A DNA stretch of 64,000 nt from Geodermatophilaceae bacterium NBWT11 (GTDB lineage: Bacteria; Actinomycetota; Actinomycetes; Mycobacteriales; Geodermatophilaceae), in assembly GCA_014218215.1 (NCBI GenBank), contig CP043652.1, positions 620,001 through 684,000 on the forward strand, given 5' to 3'. The notes below the pieces were generated by a model, which was not told the origin of the DNA, searched no databases, and saw only the letters and a program-made list of their open reading frames with translations. A program made the translations under genes and the position numbers. Below are positions 1 through 8,221 of this stretch, piece after piece; within the stretch, counting starts at the first letter, position 1, and every line of letters starts with the position of its first letter.

Positions 1-833
1 CCGTCTGGCTGGCGGCGAAGCGGATGCACGCCGCCCTGCACGGGGCCACGCTCGTCCGGGGCGAGCTGCGGGTGCCCCAGCTGGCCGAGATCGACCTGGC
101 CGGGGCCACGGTCACCGAGGTGGTGCCGCGCGGCAAGCACATGCTCATCCGCTTCGCCGACGGCCGGACGCTGCGCACGCACTACCGGATGGACGGCAGC
201 TGGCACGTCTACCGGCCGGGCGCCCGGTGGCGGGGCGGGCCGGCGTTCAGCATCCGGGCGGTCTTCACCACCCCCGAGTGGGAGTGCGTGGGCTACCGGC
301 TGCACGACATGGCGATGGTGCGCACCAGCGACGAGGCCTCGGTCGTCGGTCACCTCGGGCCCGACGTGCTCGGCCCGGACTGGGACCTCGAGGAGGCGCT
401 GCGCCGGTTGCGAGCACAGCCCGACGAGCAGATCGGCGTCGCGATCCTCGACCAGCGCAACCTCGCCGGGCTGGGCAACCTCTACAAGGTCGAGACGCTC
501 TTCCTGTGCGGGGTGAACCCCTGGGCGCGGGTGGCCGACGTCCCCGACCTGCCCGGGCTGGTGGAGCGCGGGCGCTCCCTCATGCTGGCCAACCGCGACC
601 GGCCCGAGCAGAGCACCACCGGCGACACCCGGCGGGGCCAGGACCACTGGGTGGCCGGCCGCAAGGGCCGCCCCTGCCGGCGCTGCCGCACGACGATCCT
701 GCTCGGGGACCAGGGCCCGGACCTGCAGGAGCGGGTCACCTGGTGGTGCCCCCGCTGCCAGGCGACCCCGGCCCCGGTCCCGCGGGCCCGCACCGGCCAG
801 CCGGGCACCGAGCCCCGCCGGGCGCGCTACTAG
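1..833 (+). CDS. nei2: Nei/Fpg-family DNA glycosylase (Nei2-like), 5' end missing
   Basis: Base-excision DNA glycosylase/AP lyase that removes oxidised bases. The frame is open from base 3 (V-W-L-A-A-K-R before the first Met at 24), which matches the residues after the usual MPEGDT start. The catalytic Pro2 and Glu3 therefore lie just outside the window and the gene is cut by the window edge, not broken. Visible family marks are the RGKHMLIRF strand with the conserved Lys, the helix-two-turn-helix segment NLAGLGNLYKVE, and a C-terminal zinc finger of two CxxC pairs (CRRC and CPRC) near 674-760. It converges on pspM: the two stops share the four bases CTAG at 830-833. Confidence 0.9.
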   Translation, partial: VWLAAKRMHAALHGATLVRGELRVPQLAEIDLAGATVTEVVPRGKHMLIRFADGRTLRTHYRMDGSWHVYRPGARWRGGPAFSIRAVFTTPEWECVGYRLHDMAMVRTSDEASVVGHLGPDVLGPDWDLEEALRRLRAQPDEQIGVAILDQRNLAGLGNLYKVETLFLCGVNPWARVADVPDLPGLVERGRSLMLANRDRPEQSTTGDTRRGQDHWVAGRKGRPCRRCRTTILLGDQGPDLQERVTWWCPRCQATPAPVPRARTGQPGTEPRRARY

Positions 834-1498
834 ACGGTCCGGGCCAGCCCACGGGTGGTGCCGGCCAGCTGCTCGGCGGCCGCCGGCAGCCGACGCCGGG
901 CAGCCGGGTCACCGGCGACGGCCTCGGCGGCGGCCCGGGTGAGCCGGTCGTGCGCGGTGACGCCGTCGTGCAGCCGGGCGACCAGCCGGTCCACGGTGGG
1001 CCCGGTCTGCGCCGGGTCACCGGTCGCCTCGACCGCCACGACGCCGTCGGCCAGCCGGTGCAGCACCTCCACCGAGGCGGCCACCCCGACCCAGTCGACG
1101 TCGAGGTCGCGACCCAGCCGGCCGGCGTGGCCTGCCAGCTCGACGTCCCGGGTGCGCAGCCGACGCACGGTGTCGGCGGCCCGGCTGGTCTCCGGCGGCA
1201 ACGGCGCGGACGAGGGCCGCAGCAGCGGCGGGTGGCTCAGCCGGTGCACCCGCAGCACCCCGGCGACGACGACGGCGAGGAACACCAGGGAGCACACCCC
1301 CCAGAACACCTCACCGCCCTCGACGCCGTCCTGCACACCCACCTGCAGCGTCAGGACGACGCAGGCGGCGAGCCCGAGGAGCCGGTAGAGGACCGAGAGG
1401 ACCGCCAGCCGCACACGCGCCGACCGCCGGCCCTGCCGCGTGCGAGCGGCGGGACCGGCGGTCGGTGTGGGGTCTCCCCCGGCGGAGGAGCTGCTCAG
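830..1498 (-). CDS. pspM: PspM-like membrane protein of the phage-shock pair
   Basis: Probable integral-membrane partner of PspA. The protein has a polar N-terminus of about 30 residues, two hydrophobic segments (one starting at RLAVLSVLYRLLGLAACVVL, one at FWGVCSLVFLAVVVAGVL), then a roughly 130-residue alanine-rich, helical cytoplasmic tail. It follows pspA on the same strand with no gap, as in actinobacterial pspA-pspM pairs. The start is uncertain. No ATG, GTG or TTG lies near the pspA stop; the frame offers CTG at 1498 (one base after the pspA TGA, giving 222 residues) or an internal GTG at 1414 (194 residues) just before the first membrane segment. I chose CTG because the coding pattern is continuous and rip1 shows the same arrangement. 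No good Shine-Dalgarno sequence precedes it. Confidence 0.65.
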   Translation of the reverse strand: MSSSSAGGDPTPTAGPAARTRQGRRSARVRLAVLSVLYRLLGLAACVVLTLQVGVQDGVEGGEVFWGVCSLVFLAVVVAGVLRVHRLSHPPLLRPSSAPLPPETSRAADTVRRLRTRDVELAGHAGRLGRDLDVDWVGVAASVEVLHRLADGVVAVEATGDPAQTGPTVDRLVARLHDGVTAHDRLTRAAAEAVAGDPAARRRLPAAAEQLAGTTRGLARTV

Positions 1499-1499
1499 C

Positions 1500-2354
1500 T
1501 CAGGCGCCGTGGGTCTCGGGGCGCTGCACCGGCTGGGCGGCGGGCTGCTCGGTCGGCTGGGCCTGCGGGGTGCCCTGCTCGATCGCGCCGGCGGGCTGGG
1601 TGCCCCCGGTGACGGCCTGCTGGCCACCCTGCCCGCCGGCCATGCCGGAGCGGATCTGCTGCAGCCGCGAGGCGCCGGCGACGTCCAGGGTCGCCTTCTG
1701 CACCTCGAGCATGCGGCCCTCGACGGAGTTCTGGGCCAGCTCGGCCTGGCCGAGCGCGTTGGCGTAGCGGCGCTCGATCTTGTCGCGGACCTCGCCCAGG
1801 TTGGGCGTGTTGCCCGGCGCCGACAGCTCGTTGACGCTCTTGATCGAGGCCGACACCTGCTCCTGCATCTTGGCCTGCTCGAGCTGGGAGAGCAGCTTGG
1901 TGCGCTCGGCCAGGATGGTCTGCAGCCGCATGCGGGACTGCTCGACGGCGCCCTTGGCCTGCTCGGCGGCCTGCAGGGCCTCGTCGTGGCTGCGCTTGAG
2001 GTCCTCGACGCCCTGCTCGGCGGCGACCAGCTGGGTGGCGAAGGCCTGGGCGGCGTTCTCGTACTCGGCGGCCTTGGCCTCGTCGCCCTTGGCGCGGGTC
2101 TGGTCGGCCAGCGCGAGGGCCTGCTGGGCCGATCCCTGCAGTTGCTCGACCTCACCGAGCTGGCGGTTCAGGCGCATCTCCAGCTGGCGCTGGTTGCCCA
2201 GCACCGCGGCGGCCTGGTTGGCCAGCGACTGGTGCCGGTTCTGCTCGCCCTCGATGGCCTGGGCGATCTGGATCTTGGGGTCGGCGCGCTCGTCGATCTG
2301 CGCGTTGGCCGACGCCGTCAGGTACTTCCACAGCTTCACGAACGGGTTGGGCAT
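1500..2354 (-). CDS. pspA: PspA/IM30 phage-shock protein A
   Basis: Peripheral inner-membrane protein of the PspA/Vipp1 family. It polymerises on stressed membrane and protects the proton-motive force. The 284-residue protein starts [20 protein letters not shown], the amphipathic membrane-binding helix, and continues as a long coiled coil rich in Gln, Glu and Ala ([21 protein letters not shown] and onward). It ends in a Gly/Gln/Pro-rich tail. The start is fixed by an AGGAGG ribosome site 5 bases upstream of the ATG. In mycobacteria clgR lies directly upstream and drives pspA; here the upstream neighbour is a divergent sugar kinase and clgR is 9 kb away. Confidence 0.92.
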   Translation of the reverse strand: MPNPFVKLWKYLTASANAQIDERADPKIQIAQAIEGEQNRHQSLANQAAAVLGNQRQLEMRLNRQLGEVEQLQGSAQQALALADQTRAKGDEAKAAEYENAAQAFATQLVAAEQGVEDLKRSHDEALQAAEQAKGAVEQSRMRLQTILAERTKLLSQLEQAKMQEQVSASIKSVNELSAPGNTPNLGEVRDKIERRYANALGQAELAQNSVEGRMLEVQKATLDVAGASRLQQIRSGMAGGQGGQQAVTGGTQPAGAIEQGTPQAQPTEQPAAQPVQRPETHGA

Positions 2355-2482
2355 GGTTCCTCCTGGTCCGGTGCGCGCCGTCCGGAGCGGACGACACACG
2401 CCGCGGGCGACGACGTCGTACCCCATCGTCCCAGCACACCACCCCCGTGCGGCAACACGGCACCCCGCGGGGCCGCCGCCGC

Positions 2483-2488
2483 TAGGGT
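2483..2488 (+). promoter_or_regulatory. Leaderless -10 element (TAGGGT) of the sugar kinase gene
   Basis: TAGGGT ends 7 bases before the GTG start at 2496, so transcription should begin at or next to the start codon. No Shine-Dalgarno sequence is visible, as expected for a leaderless mRNA. Confidence 0.6.
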
Positions 2489-2495
2489 CGCGGGC

Positions 2496-3476
2496 GTGCT
2501 GACCGTCCTCGGCGAGCTGGTCGTCGACCTCATCCCCGACCCCACGGCCGACGCCGGACCCGAGGGCACGGCCCCCCGGTTCGTCGCCCGCCCGGGGGGC
2601 AACGCGCTCAACGTCGCGGTCGCCGCCGGTCGGCTCGGGCACCCGGTGCACCTGCTGGCCCGGTTCGGCACCGGCCCACTGGCGGGCAACCTGCGCCGGC
2701 ACGCCGAGCTGTCCGGGGTGGACCTCTCCCGATCGGTGGACTCCGGCGACCCGGTCAGCCTGGCCGTGGTCGGCCTGGGCCCCGACGGGTCGGCCGACTA
2801 CGGCTTCCACGTGCTGGGCGCGGCCGACTGGCAGTGGACCGACGACGAGCTCGACGTGGCGTGGCCCGAGGGGAGCCGGGCCCTGCACGTCGGGTCGATC
2901 TCCTCGTGGACGGCGCCGGGGTGCGAGGCGATCGCCGGCCTCGCCGAGCGGCTGCACGCCGACGGGTCGGCCCTGGTCAGCGTCGACCCCAACATCCGGG
3001 CCGCGCTGGCCGAGGGGTTCGGCAACACCGCTGCCGACGTCCGCGCCCGGCTGTCCCGGCTGCTGGCCGTCGCCGACGTGGTCAAGGTCAGTGCCGAGGA
3101 CCTCGCCTGGCTCGAGCCCGACACCACCGACCTGGACGAGGCCGCGCAGCGGTGGGCCGACGCCGGCCCCGGGGTCCTGCTGCTCACCGACGGTGGCGCC
3201 CCGCTGCGGGTCGCCCGCCCGGGCCGGCCCCTGCTGCGGCACACCCCGCCCACGGTCACCGTCGCCGACACGGTCGGCGCCGGGGACTCCCTCGCCGCCG
3301 GGTTCCTCACCGGCCTGCTGGACGCCGGTGTCACCACCCGGGCGGCGCTGGACGGGGTGGCCGACGACCTGCTCGCCCGGGTGGTCGCCGACGCGTCCCT
3401 GGTCGCTGCGCTGTGCTGCACCCGGGTGGGCGCGGACCCGCCCACCCGCGACGAGCTGGCTGCCGCCCGGGGGTGA
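2496..3476 (+). CDS. PfkB-family carbohydrate kinase
   Basis: ATP-dependent sugar kinase of the ribokinase/PfkB fold, 326 residues. The first family signature, with the Gly-Gly pair, is at residues 33-46 ([14 protein letters not shown]). The second is near 257-268 ([12 protein letters not shown]); its Asp is the catalytic base and GAGD forms the anion hole. An N-terminal GELVVDLI strand is typical of fructokinase-like members. The substrate cannot be read from the sequence; fructose, ribose or another ketose are all possible. It is divergent from pspA and convergent with the sugar importer, from which it is separated by a strong hairpin. An importer-kinase link is possible, but trehalose is not a PfkB substrate. 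Confidence 0.85.
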   Translation: MLTVLGELVVDLIPDPTADAGPEGTAPRFVARPGGNALNVAVAAGRLGHPVHLLARFGTGPLAGNLRRHAELSGVDLSRSVDSGDPVSLAVVGLGPDGSADYGFHVLGAADWQWTDDELDVAWPEGSRALHVGSISSWTAPGCEAIAGLAERLHADGSALVSVDPNIRAALAEGFGNTAADVRARLSRLLAVADVVKVSAEDLAWLEPDTTDLDEAAQRWADAGPGVLLLTDGGAPLRVARPGRPLLRHTPPTVTVADTVGAGDSLAAGFLTGLLDAGVTTRAALDGVADDLLARVVADASLVAALCCTRVGADPPTRDELAAARG

Positions 3477-3492
3477 TCCCCGGACACCACGA

Positions 3493-3521
3493 GGGCCCCG
3501 GACCGCCACGGTCCGGGGCCC
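3493..3521. terminator. Bidirectional terminator hairpin between sugar kinase and sugC
   Basis: A perfect 13-bp GC-rich stem (GGGCCCCGGACCG and its complement) with a CCA loop lies between two convergent stop codons. There is no T-run, as is common for actinobacterial terminators. Confidence 0.75.
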
Positions 3522-3538
3522 CCGTCGGGTGTGTCGGG

Positions 3539-4804
3539 TCAGGCAGCGCCGCTGGAGCGCTCCCCGGTGAGTCCACCGGCGGCCTCGGCCACCTGCTCCT
3601 CGCGGTCCTCATTGGCCATCTGGGTCAGTGCCGCACCGGCCTCGGCGTCCCGGGTGAGGTTCTCCCCGGACTCGGGGTCGAAGACGTGCACCTTGCGGCT
3701 GTCCAGCCAGAAGTCGGCGTCCCGACCCTCGCGGATGCGGCTGGTCGCGTCGATGGACACGATCGCCTGGGTGCGCAGCTCCTCGCTGTCCAGCTCGCGG
3801 GAGAGCTCCTGCAGGTGGGTGCGGATCTTCTCCGGCGCCTCGTAGGGGATGTAGGCGTACTGCTGGTCCCCCAGCCACTCGGTGACGTCGACCCGGGCGG
3901 TGAAGGTCGAGCCCAGCGGCTTCTTGGCGTCGTCGACCAGGGACGCGTCCTCGAAGTACTCCGGCCGGATGCCCACCAGCAGCAGGTCGCGGCCGGCGAC
4001 GGCGGCGGCCCGACGCTCGTCGAGCTCGATCGGCCCGAAGGGCGTCTGCAGCGTGCTGCCCTCCACGGTCGCGGGCAGGAAGTTCATCGGCGGGGAGCCG
4101 ATGAACCCGGCCACGAACAGGTTGACCGGCTGCTCGTAGAGCTCCCGGGGGGAGGCCACCTGCTGGATGGAGCCCTTGCGCAGCACGCACACCCGGTCGC
4201 CGAGGGTCATCGCCTCGGTCTGGTCGTGGGTGACGTAGACCGTGGTGATGCCCAGCCGGCGCTGCAGCCGGGCGATCTCGGTGCGCATCTGGCCGCGCAG
4301 CTTGGCGTCCAGGTTCGACAGCGGCTCGTCGAAGAGGAACGCCTCGGCCTGCCGGACGATGGCCCGGCCCATGGCCACCCGCTGGCGCTGGCCACCGGAG
4401 AGGTTGGCCGGCTTGCGCTCGAGGTGCTCGTGCAGCTCCAGGACGTCGGCGGCCTCCTTGACCAGGCGGTCCACCTTGTCGTCGGGGGTCTTGGCCAGCC
4501 GCAGCGGGAAGGCGATGTTCTCGTAGACGCTCATGTGCGGGTAGAGCGCGTAGTTCTGGAAGACCATCGACAGGTTGCGGTCGCGGGGGGCCTTGTCGTT
4601 CACCCGCTCCCCGCCGATGACCATGTCGCCGGACGTGATGTCCTCCAGGCCGACGATCATCCGCAGCAGGGTGGACTTCCCGCAGCCGGACGGGCCGACC
4701 AGGATCATGAACTCGCCGTCGGCGATGTCCAGGCTGATGTCGTTCACGGCGGGGAACCCGTCGCCGTACTTCTTGACGATGTTACGCATCTCGATCGAGG
4801 CCAT
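3539..4804 (-). CDS. sugC: SugC-like ABC transporter ATPase (trehalose importer)
   Basis: Cytoplasmic ATPase of a sugar importer of the MalK/UgpC family, 421 residues. Residues 37-45 form Walker A (GPSGCGKST), Q83 lies in the Q-loop ([10 protein letters not shown]), 135-139 are the LSGGQ signature, and 156-160 are Walker B (FLFDE). [10 protein letters not shown]-loop follows near 193. The roughly 170-residue C-terminal extension is the TOBE/OB regulatory domain of MalK-type ATPases. The ATG has an AGGAG site 7 bases upstream. It is last in an lpqY-sugA-sugB-sugC order identical to the mycobacterial trehalose system, 46 bases after sugB. A small hairpin (GGGCTGA at 4831, TCAGCCC at 4851) spans the sugB stop and may tune sugC dosage. 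Confidence 0.88.
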   Translation of the reverse strand: MASIEMRNIVKKYGDGFPAVNDISLDIADGEFMILVGPSGCGKSTLLRMIVGLEDITSGDMVIGGERVNDKAPRDRNLSMVFQNYALYPHMSVYENIAFPLRLAKTPDDKVDRLVKEAADVLELHEHLERKPANLSGGQRQRVAMGRAIVRQAEAFLFDEPLSNLDAKLRGQMRTEIARLQRRLGITTVYVTHDQTEAMTLGDRVCVLRKGSIQQVASPRELYEQPVNLFVAGFIGSPPMNFLPATVEGSTLQTPFGPIELDERRAAAVAGRDLLLVGIRPEYFEDASLVDDAKKPLGSTFTARVDVTEWLGDQQYAYIPYEAPEKIRTHLQELSRELDSEELRTQAIVSIDATSRIREGRDADFWLDSRKVHVFDPESGENLTRDAEAGAALTQMANEDREEQVAEAAGGLTGERSSGAA

Positions 4805-4850
4805 CGTGGACTCCTGGGAGTGTGGTGGTCGGGCTGAGGGGACGGGCCGG

Positions 4851-5684
4851 TCAGCCCTTGACGGCGCCGTTGGTGAGACCGGCGACGATCCGACGCTGGA
4901 AGACCAGCACCAGGATCACGACGGGGATGGTCACGATGACCGCTGCTGCGGCGATCGCGCCGGTGGGGTCCTCGAACTGCGAGGCACCGGAGAACAGGCC
5001 CAGCGCTGCCGGGACCGGGCGGGAGGCGCCGGTCGAGGTGAGCGAGATGCCGTAGACGAAGTCGTTCCAGGCGATGAAGAACGCGATGATCGCCGTGGTG
5101 AAGACACCGGGGGCGGCCAGCGGGACGATCACCTTGCGGAAGGCCTGCCAGGTGGTCGCGCCGTCAACCTGCGCGGCCTGCTCCATCTCCCACGGGATCT
5201 CGCGGAAGAACGCCGACATGGTCCAGATCGACAGCGGCAGGGTCAGCGACAGGTACGGGATGATCAGCCCGGGCCAGGTGTCGTAGAGCCCGATCTGGCG
5301 CCACAGGTTGAACAGCGGCGTGACGATCGAGATCACCGGGAAGATCGCCACCCCGAGCGCGGTGCCGAGGATCAGCTTCTTGCCGGGGAAGTCCAGCCGG
5401 GCGATCGCGTAGGCGGCGAACATCGACAGGAACACGCTGATGAACGTGGCGATCAGGCAGATGCCGAAGCTGTTGCGCAGCGCCGGTAGGAACAGGCTGC
5501 TGGCATCGCCGTTGAGGATCAGCGCGTAGTTCTCCCCCGAGAACGCCGTGGGCAGGAACGACCCGTTGGCCAGGTCACTCGGCGCCTTGAACGACAGGGA
5601 CACGATCCAGGCGATCGGGAAGAGCGCGTACAGCGCGATCGCGATGCCGGCGACGTACCACCAGGTCTTCTCCTTGGTCGACAT
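4851..5684 (-). CDS. sugB: SugB-like ABC sugar permease (MalG type)
   Basis: Inner-membrane permease of the trehalose-type importer, 277 residues with six predicted membrane segments. The cytoplasmic EAA loop that docks on the ATPase is visible as EQAAQVDGATTWQAFRKVIV, about 80 residues before the C-terminus. The start codon overlaps the sugA stop by one base (TGATG), which implies translational coupling. The mature length fits MalG-type permeases. Confidence 0.88.
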   Translation of the reverse strand: MSTKEKTWWYVAGIAIALYALFPIAWIVSLSFKAPSDLANGSFLPTAFSGENYALILNGDASSLFLPALRNSFGICLIATFISVFLSMFAAYAIARLDFPGKKLILGTALGVAIFPVISIVTPLFNLWRQIGLYDTWPGLIIPYLSLTLPLSIWTMSAFFREIPWEMEQAAQVDGATTWQAFRKVIVPLAAPGVFTTAIIAFFIAWNDFVYGISLTSTGASRPVPAALGLFSGASQFEDPTGAIAAAAVIVTIPVVILVLVFQRRIVAGLTNGAVKG

Positions 5685-6652
5685 CAGCCGTCACCCCTCG
5701 CCTGGGACAGGTCCACCTTGAACCCCTTGATGAAGATGAACGCGATCAGGACGACCGCGAGGAACAACAGGACCGAGACCGCCGACCCGAGACCGATCTC
5801 CAGCCGGGAGATCGTCTGCCGGTAGGCGAGGAAGGACACCGTCTCGGTGCCGTTGGCCCCCGCCGTCATCACGAAGATGGAGTCGAAGACGCGGAAGGCG
5901 TCCAGGGTGCGGAAGAGCAGCGCGACCATGATCGCGGCCTTCATGTTCGGGATGGTCACCCGACGCATCCGCTGCCACCAGGTGGCGCCGTCGACCTGCG
6001 CGGCCTCCTGGAGGACCTCGGGCACCTGGGCGAGACCGGCCAGCAGGAGCAGCGAGATGAAGGGCGTGGTCTTCCAGATCTCGGCCAGGCAGATGACGAA
6101 CAGCGACGTCCCGAAGTCACCGAACCAGTCGGTCTCGGCGCTGACCCCGGGGAGCCAGGCGAACCAGCTGTTGACGAACCCGGTGTTGATGTCGAAGGCG
6201 AACTGCCAGGCGAACGCGGACACCACGGTGATGACCGCGTAGGGGATGAGGATGACCGCCCGCAGGAACGGCCGGATGGCCTTCAGCGCCTTGTTCATCA
6301 CCATCGCCAGGGCGAAGCCGAGGACCAGCTCGACGGCCACGGTGATCAGCGTGATCAGCAGGGTCACCCCCACCGACTGCCACCACAGCTGGTCGGTGAG
6401 CACCACCACGTAGTTGCTCAGCCCGGTGAAGGAGCGGTTCTCCGGGTCGGTGAGCCGGTAGTCGAAGAGCGAGTCGTAGACGGCCTGGGCGATCGGGTAC
6501 GCGGTGACCAGCAGCATCACCGCCATCGCCGGCCCCGCCAGCATCCAGCCGAGCTTGCGCTCGGCCTTCGCCCGGTCGCTGACCTGCTTCTTCACCGGCG
6601 CCGGGGCCGAGGCCCCGGTGCGCGCCCCGGTGGGCGCCTGGGTCGTGGTCAC
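5684..6652 (-). CDS. sugA: SugA-like ABC sugar permease (MalF type)
   Basis: Second inner-membrane permease of the importer, 322 residues. A polar, Ala/Pro-rich cytoplasmic N-terminus of about 35 residues precedes six membrane segments. The EAA loop reads EAAQVDGATWWQRMRRVTIP. Translation starts 4 bases inside the lpqY reading frame, so it is coupled to the binding protein. It pairs with SugB to form the channel. Confidence 0.88.
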   Translation of the reverse strand: MTTTQAPTGARTGASAPAPVKKQVSDRAKAERKLGWMLAGPAMAVMLLVTAYPIAQAVYDSLFDYRLTDPENRSFTGLSNYVVVLTDQLWWQSVGVTLLITLITVAVELVLGFALAMVMNKALKAIRPFLRAVILIPYAVITVVSAFAWQFAFDINTGFVNSWFAWLPGVSAETDWFGDFGTSLFVICLAEIWKTTPFISLLLLAGLAQVPEVLQEAAQVDGATWWQRMRRVTIPNMKAAIMVALLFRTLDAFRVFDSIFVMTAGANGTETVSFLAYRQTISRLEIGLGSAVSVLLFLAVVLIAFIFIKGFKVDLSQARGDG

Positions 6653-7995
6653 AACAGCTGCTCCTTACGCAGGACCGCTTCGATGAGCTCCGTCGCCGCC
6701 TGCGGCGTGCTGGAGGGGTCGACGGAGGCCGTCGGGTGGTACTCGCGCTGCAGGCCGCCGGAGACCTCGCTGTAGTACGGGGTCTGCGGGCGGGGAGCTG
6801 CCTGCTCCAGCGACTGCAGGATGGTCGGCGCCATCGGGAAGTCCTCGAGCACGGCCGGGTCGTCGTAGACCGCGGTGTCCGACGCCGGGTTGCCGTCGTT
6901 GACGAAGTAGAAGGCCTGGTTCTCCGTCGAGGTGATGCACTCGGTGGCCTCGTAGGCCAGGTCGGTGTGCTCGCTGTAGGCACCCACGCCCAGGTTGATC
7001 CCGCCGTAGGGCGGGGCGGCGTCGGTGCCCTCGTCGACCTGGGGGTAGACCGCCCAGCCGTAGTCGTCCACCGCGGACTGGTCCAGCGTGCCGCCCTCGA
7101 CGGCAGCCAGTGCCCGGGCGTAGACGAACGGGTAGTTGACCATGAAGCCGGCCTGGTCGGACTCGAAGCCGGTGGCGGTGGAGTCCTCGTTGGCCGTGGA
7201 GAGCGCCGGGCCCACCTGACCGGAGTTCGAGATGTCCCGCATGACCTCGGTCGCGCGGACCCCGGCGTCGGAGGTCAGGCCGAGCTGGATCTGCTCGGGG
7301 TCGGTGGAGTTCTCCGCGATGATCGAGCCACCGGCGCTCTCGATGAGGGCGTTGAACCACACGGTCAGCGCCTCCGCGCGGATGCCCTGGACGCCGATCA
7401 GGCGGTCCTGGTCCTGGGCGGCGGTGATGATCTGGTCCCAGGTGACCGGCTGGGTCATGTCCAGCCCGGCGGCCTCGGCGACCGAGGTGCGGTACCAGAG
7501 CAGCTGGGTGTTGGCCCACCACGGCACGGTGACGAGCTCGCCGTCCCAGGTGGACCCCTCGATCGCGCTGGCCACCACGTCGGTGGTCACCCGCTCGGCG
7601 ACGTCCTCGGGCACCGGGGCCAGGAAGCCGGCCTGGGCGAACTCGGGGATGAACGGCGGGTCCAGGCTCATGATGTCGATCGACGCGTCGTTGGCCGCCA
7701 ACCGGCGGACCAGCTGCTCGCGCTGCGCCGAGGACTCCCGCGGGAGCACCGACGTGGTGATCGTGTAGGCCCCACCCGCGGCCTCGGTGCACCGGGCGGC
7801 GAGTTCGGCCTGCCCGCCGGAGTCGGGGTTGGTGTACCAGATCAACTCGGGGGTCCCCGACCCCCCGCCGCCGCAGGCGGCCAGCCCCGACGCCAGGACG
7901 ACGGCGGCGGCCGTGGCCCCCAGGGCCCGCCGGGCTCGGCGGCCGGACGCGGCACTCCGCCGCTCCCGACCCGTGTGGACAACGCTGTCAGACAC
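6649..7995 (-). CDS. lpqY: LpqY-like trehalose-binding lipoprotein
   Basis: Extracellular substrate-binding lipoprotein, 448 residues from a GTG start with GGAGG 10 bases upstream. A basic N-terminus ([14 protein letters not shown]) leads into a hydrophobic segment and the lipobox LAAC, with Cys41 lipidated. From memory it tracks M. tuberculosis LpqY at several points: a serine/proline-rich stretch then EQR/QREQL-RRLAAND, NTQLLWYR, VWFN-L--SAGGS, and VN-PFV-A. The gene order lpqY-sugA-sugB-sugC is also the same. In mycobacteria LpqY captures trehalose released during mycolate assembly. If this organism lacks mycolates, environmental or turnover trehalose would be the substrate. That ligand assignment is by homology only. 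Confidence 0.85.
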   Translation of the reverse strand: MSDSVVHTGRERRSAASGRRARRALGATAAAVVLASGLAACGGGGSGTPELIWYTNPDSGGQAELAARCTEAAGGAYTITTSVLPRESSAQREQLVRRLAANDASIDIMSLDPPFIPEFAQAGFLAPVPEDVAERVTTDVVASAIEGSTWDGELVTVPWWANTQLLWYRTSVAEAAGLDMTQPVTWDQIITAAQDQDRLIGVQGIRAEALTVWFNALIESAGGSIIAENSTDPEQIQLGLTSDAGVRATEVMRDISNSGQVGPALSTANEDSTATGFESDQAGFMVNYPFVYARALAAVEGGTLDQSAVDDYGWAVYPQVDEGTDAAPPYGGINLGVGAYSEHTDLAYEATECITSTENQAFYFVNDGNPASDTAVYDDPAVLEDFPMAPTILQSLEQAAPRPQTPYYSEVSGGLQREYHPTASVDPSSTPQAATELIEAVLRKEQLL

Positions 7996-8076
7996 CCTGC
8001 AACCGCCTCCGTTGGCGTCGAGCGACCCGGGGGCCGCGACGGTCCGGCTGGTGGATGATCTTCACCCGGTCCAGGG

Positions 8077-8105
8077 ACTGTGACCCAGGTCAAAGAGCGA
8101 GTCAA
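8077..8105 (-). promoter_or_regulatory. Promoter of lpqY-sugABC with operator-like palindrome
   Basis: On the minus strand a -35 TTGACT (8105-8100) is followed after exactly 17 bases by CACAGT (8082-8077), giving a leader of about 75 bases. Within the spacer, overlapping the -10 edge, TGACCTGGGTCA (8081-8092) is a 5-bp inverted repeat around TG. This is a plausible repressor site; the regulator is unknown. Confidence 0.5.
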
Positions 8106-8221
8106 GCCGAAGGCCAGGCCGTTGCCAGTTCGTGTCCAGGTCGATGTGAACGCCCTGGTCGAGCCCCATCGACGGTGTCGCCGACCGTCCCGGACGGCGA
8201 TGCCGATCGGCCCCCGGGGCG

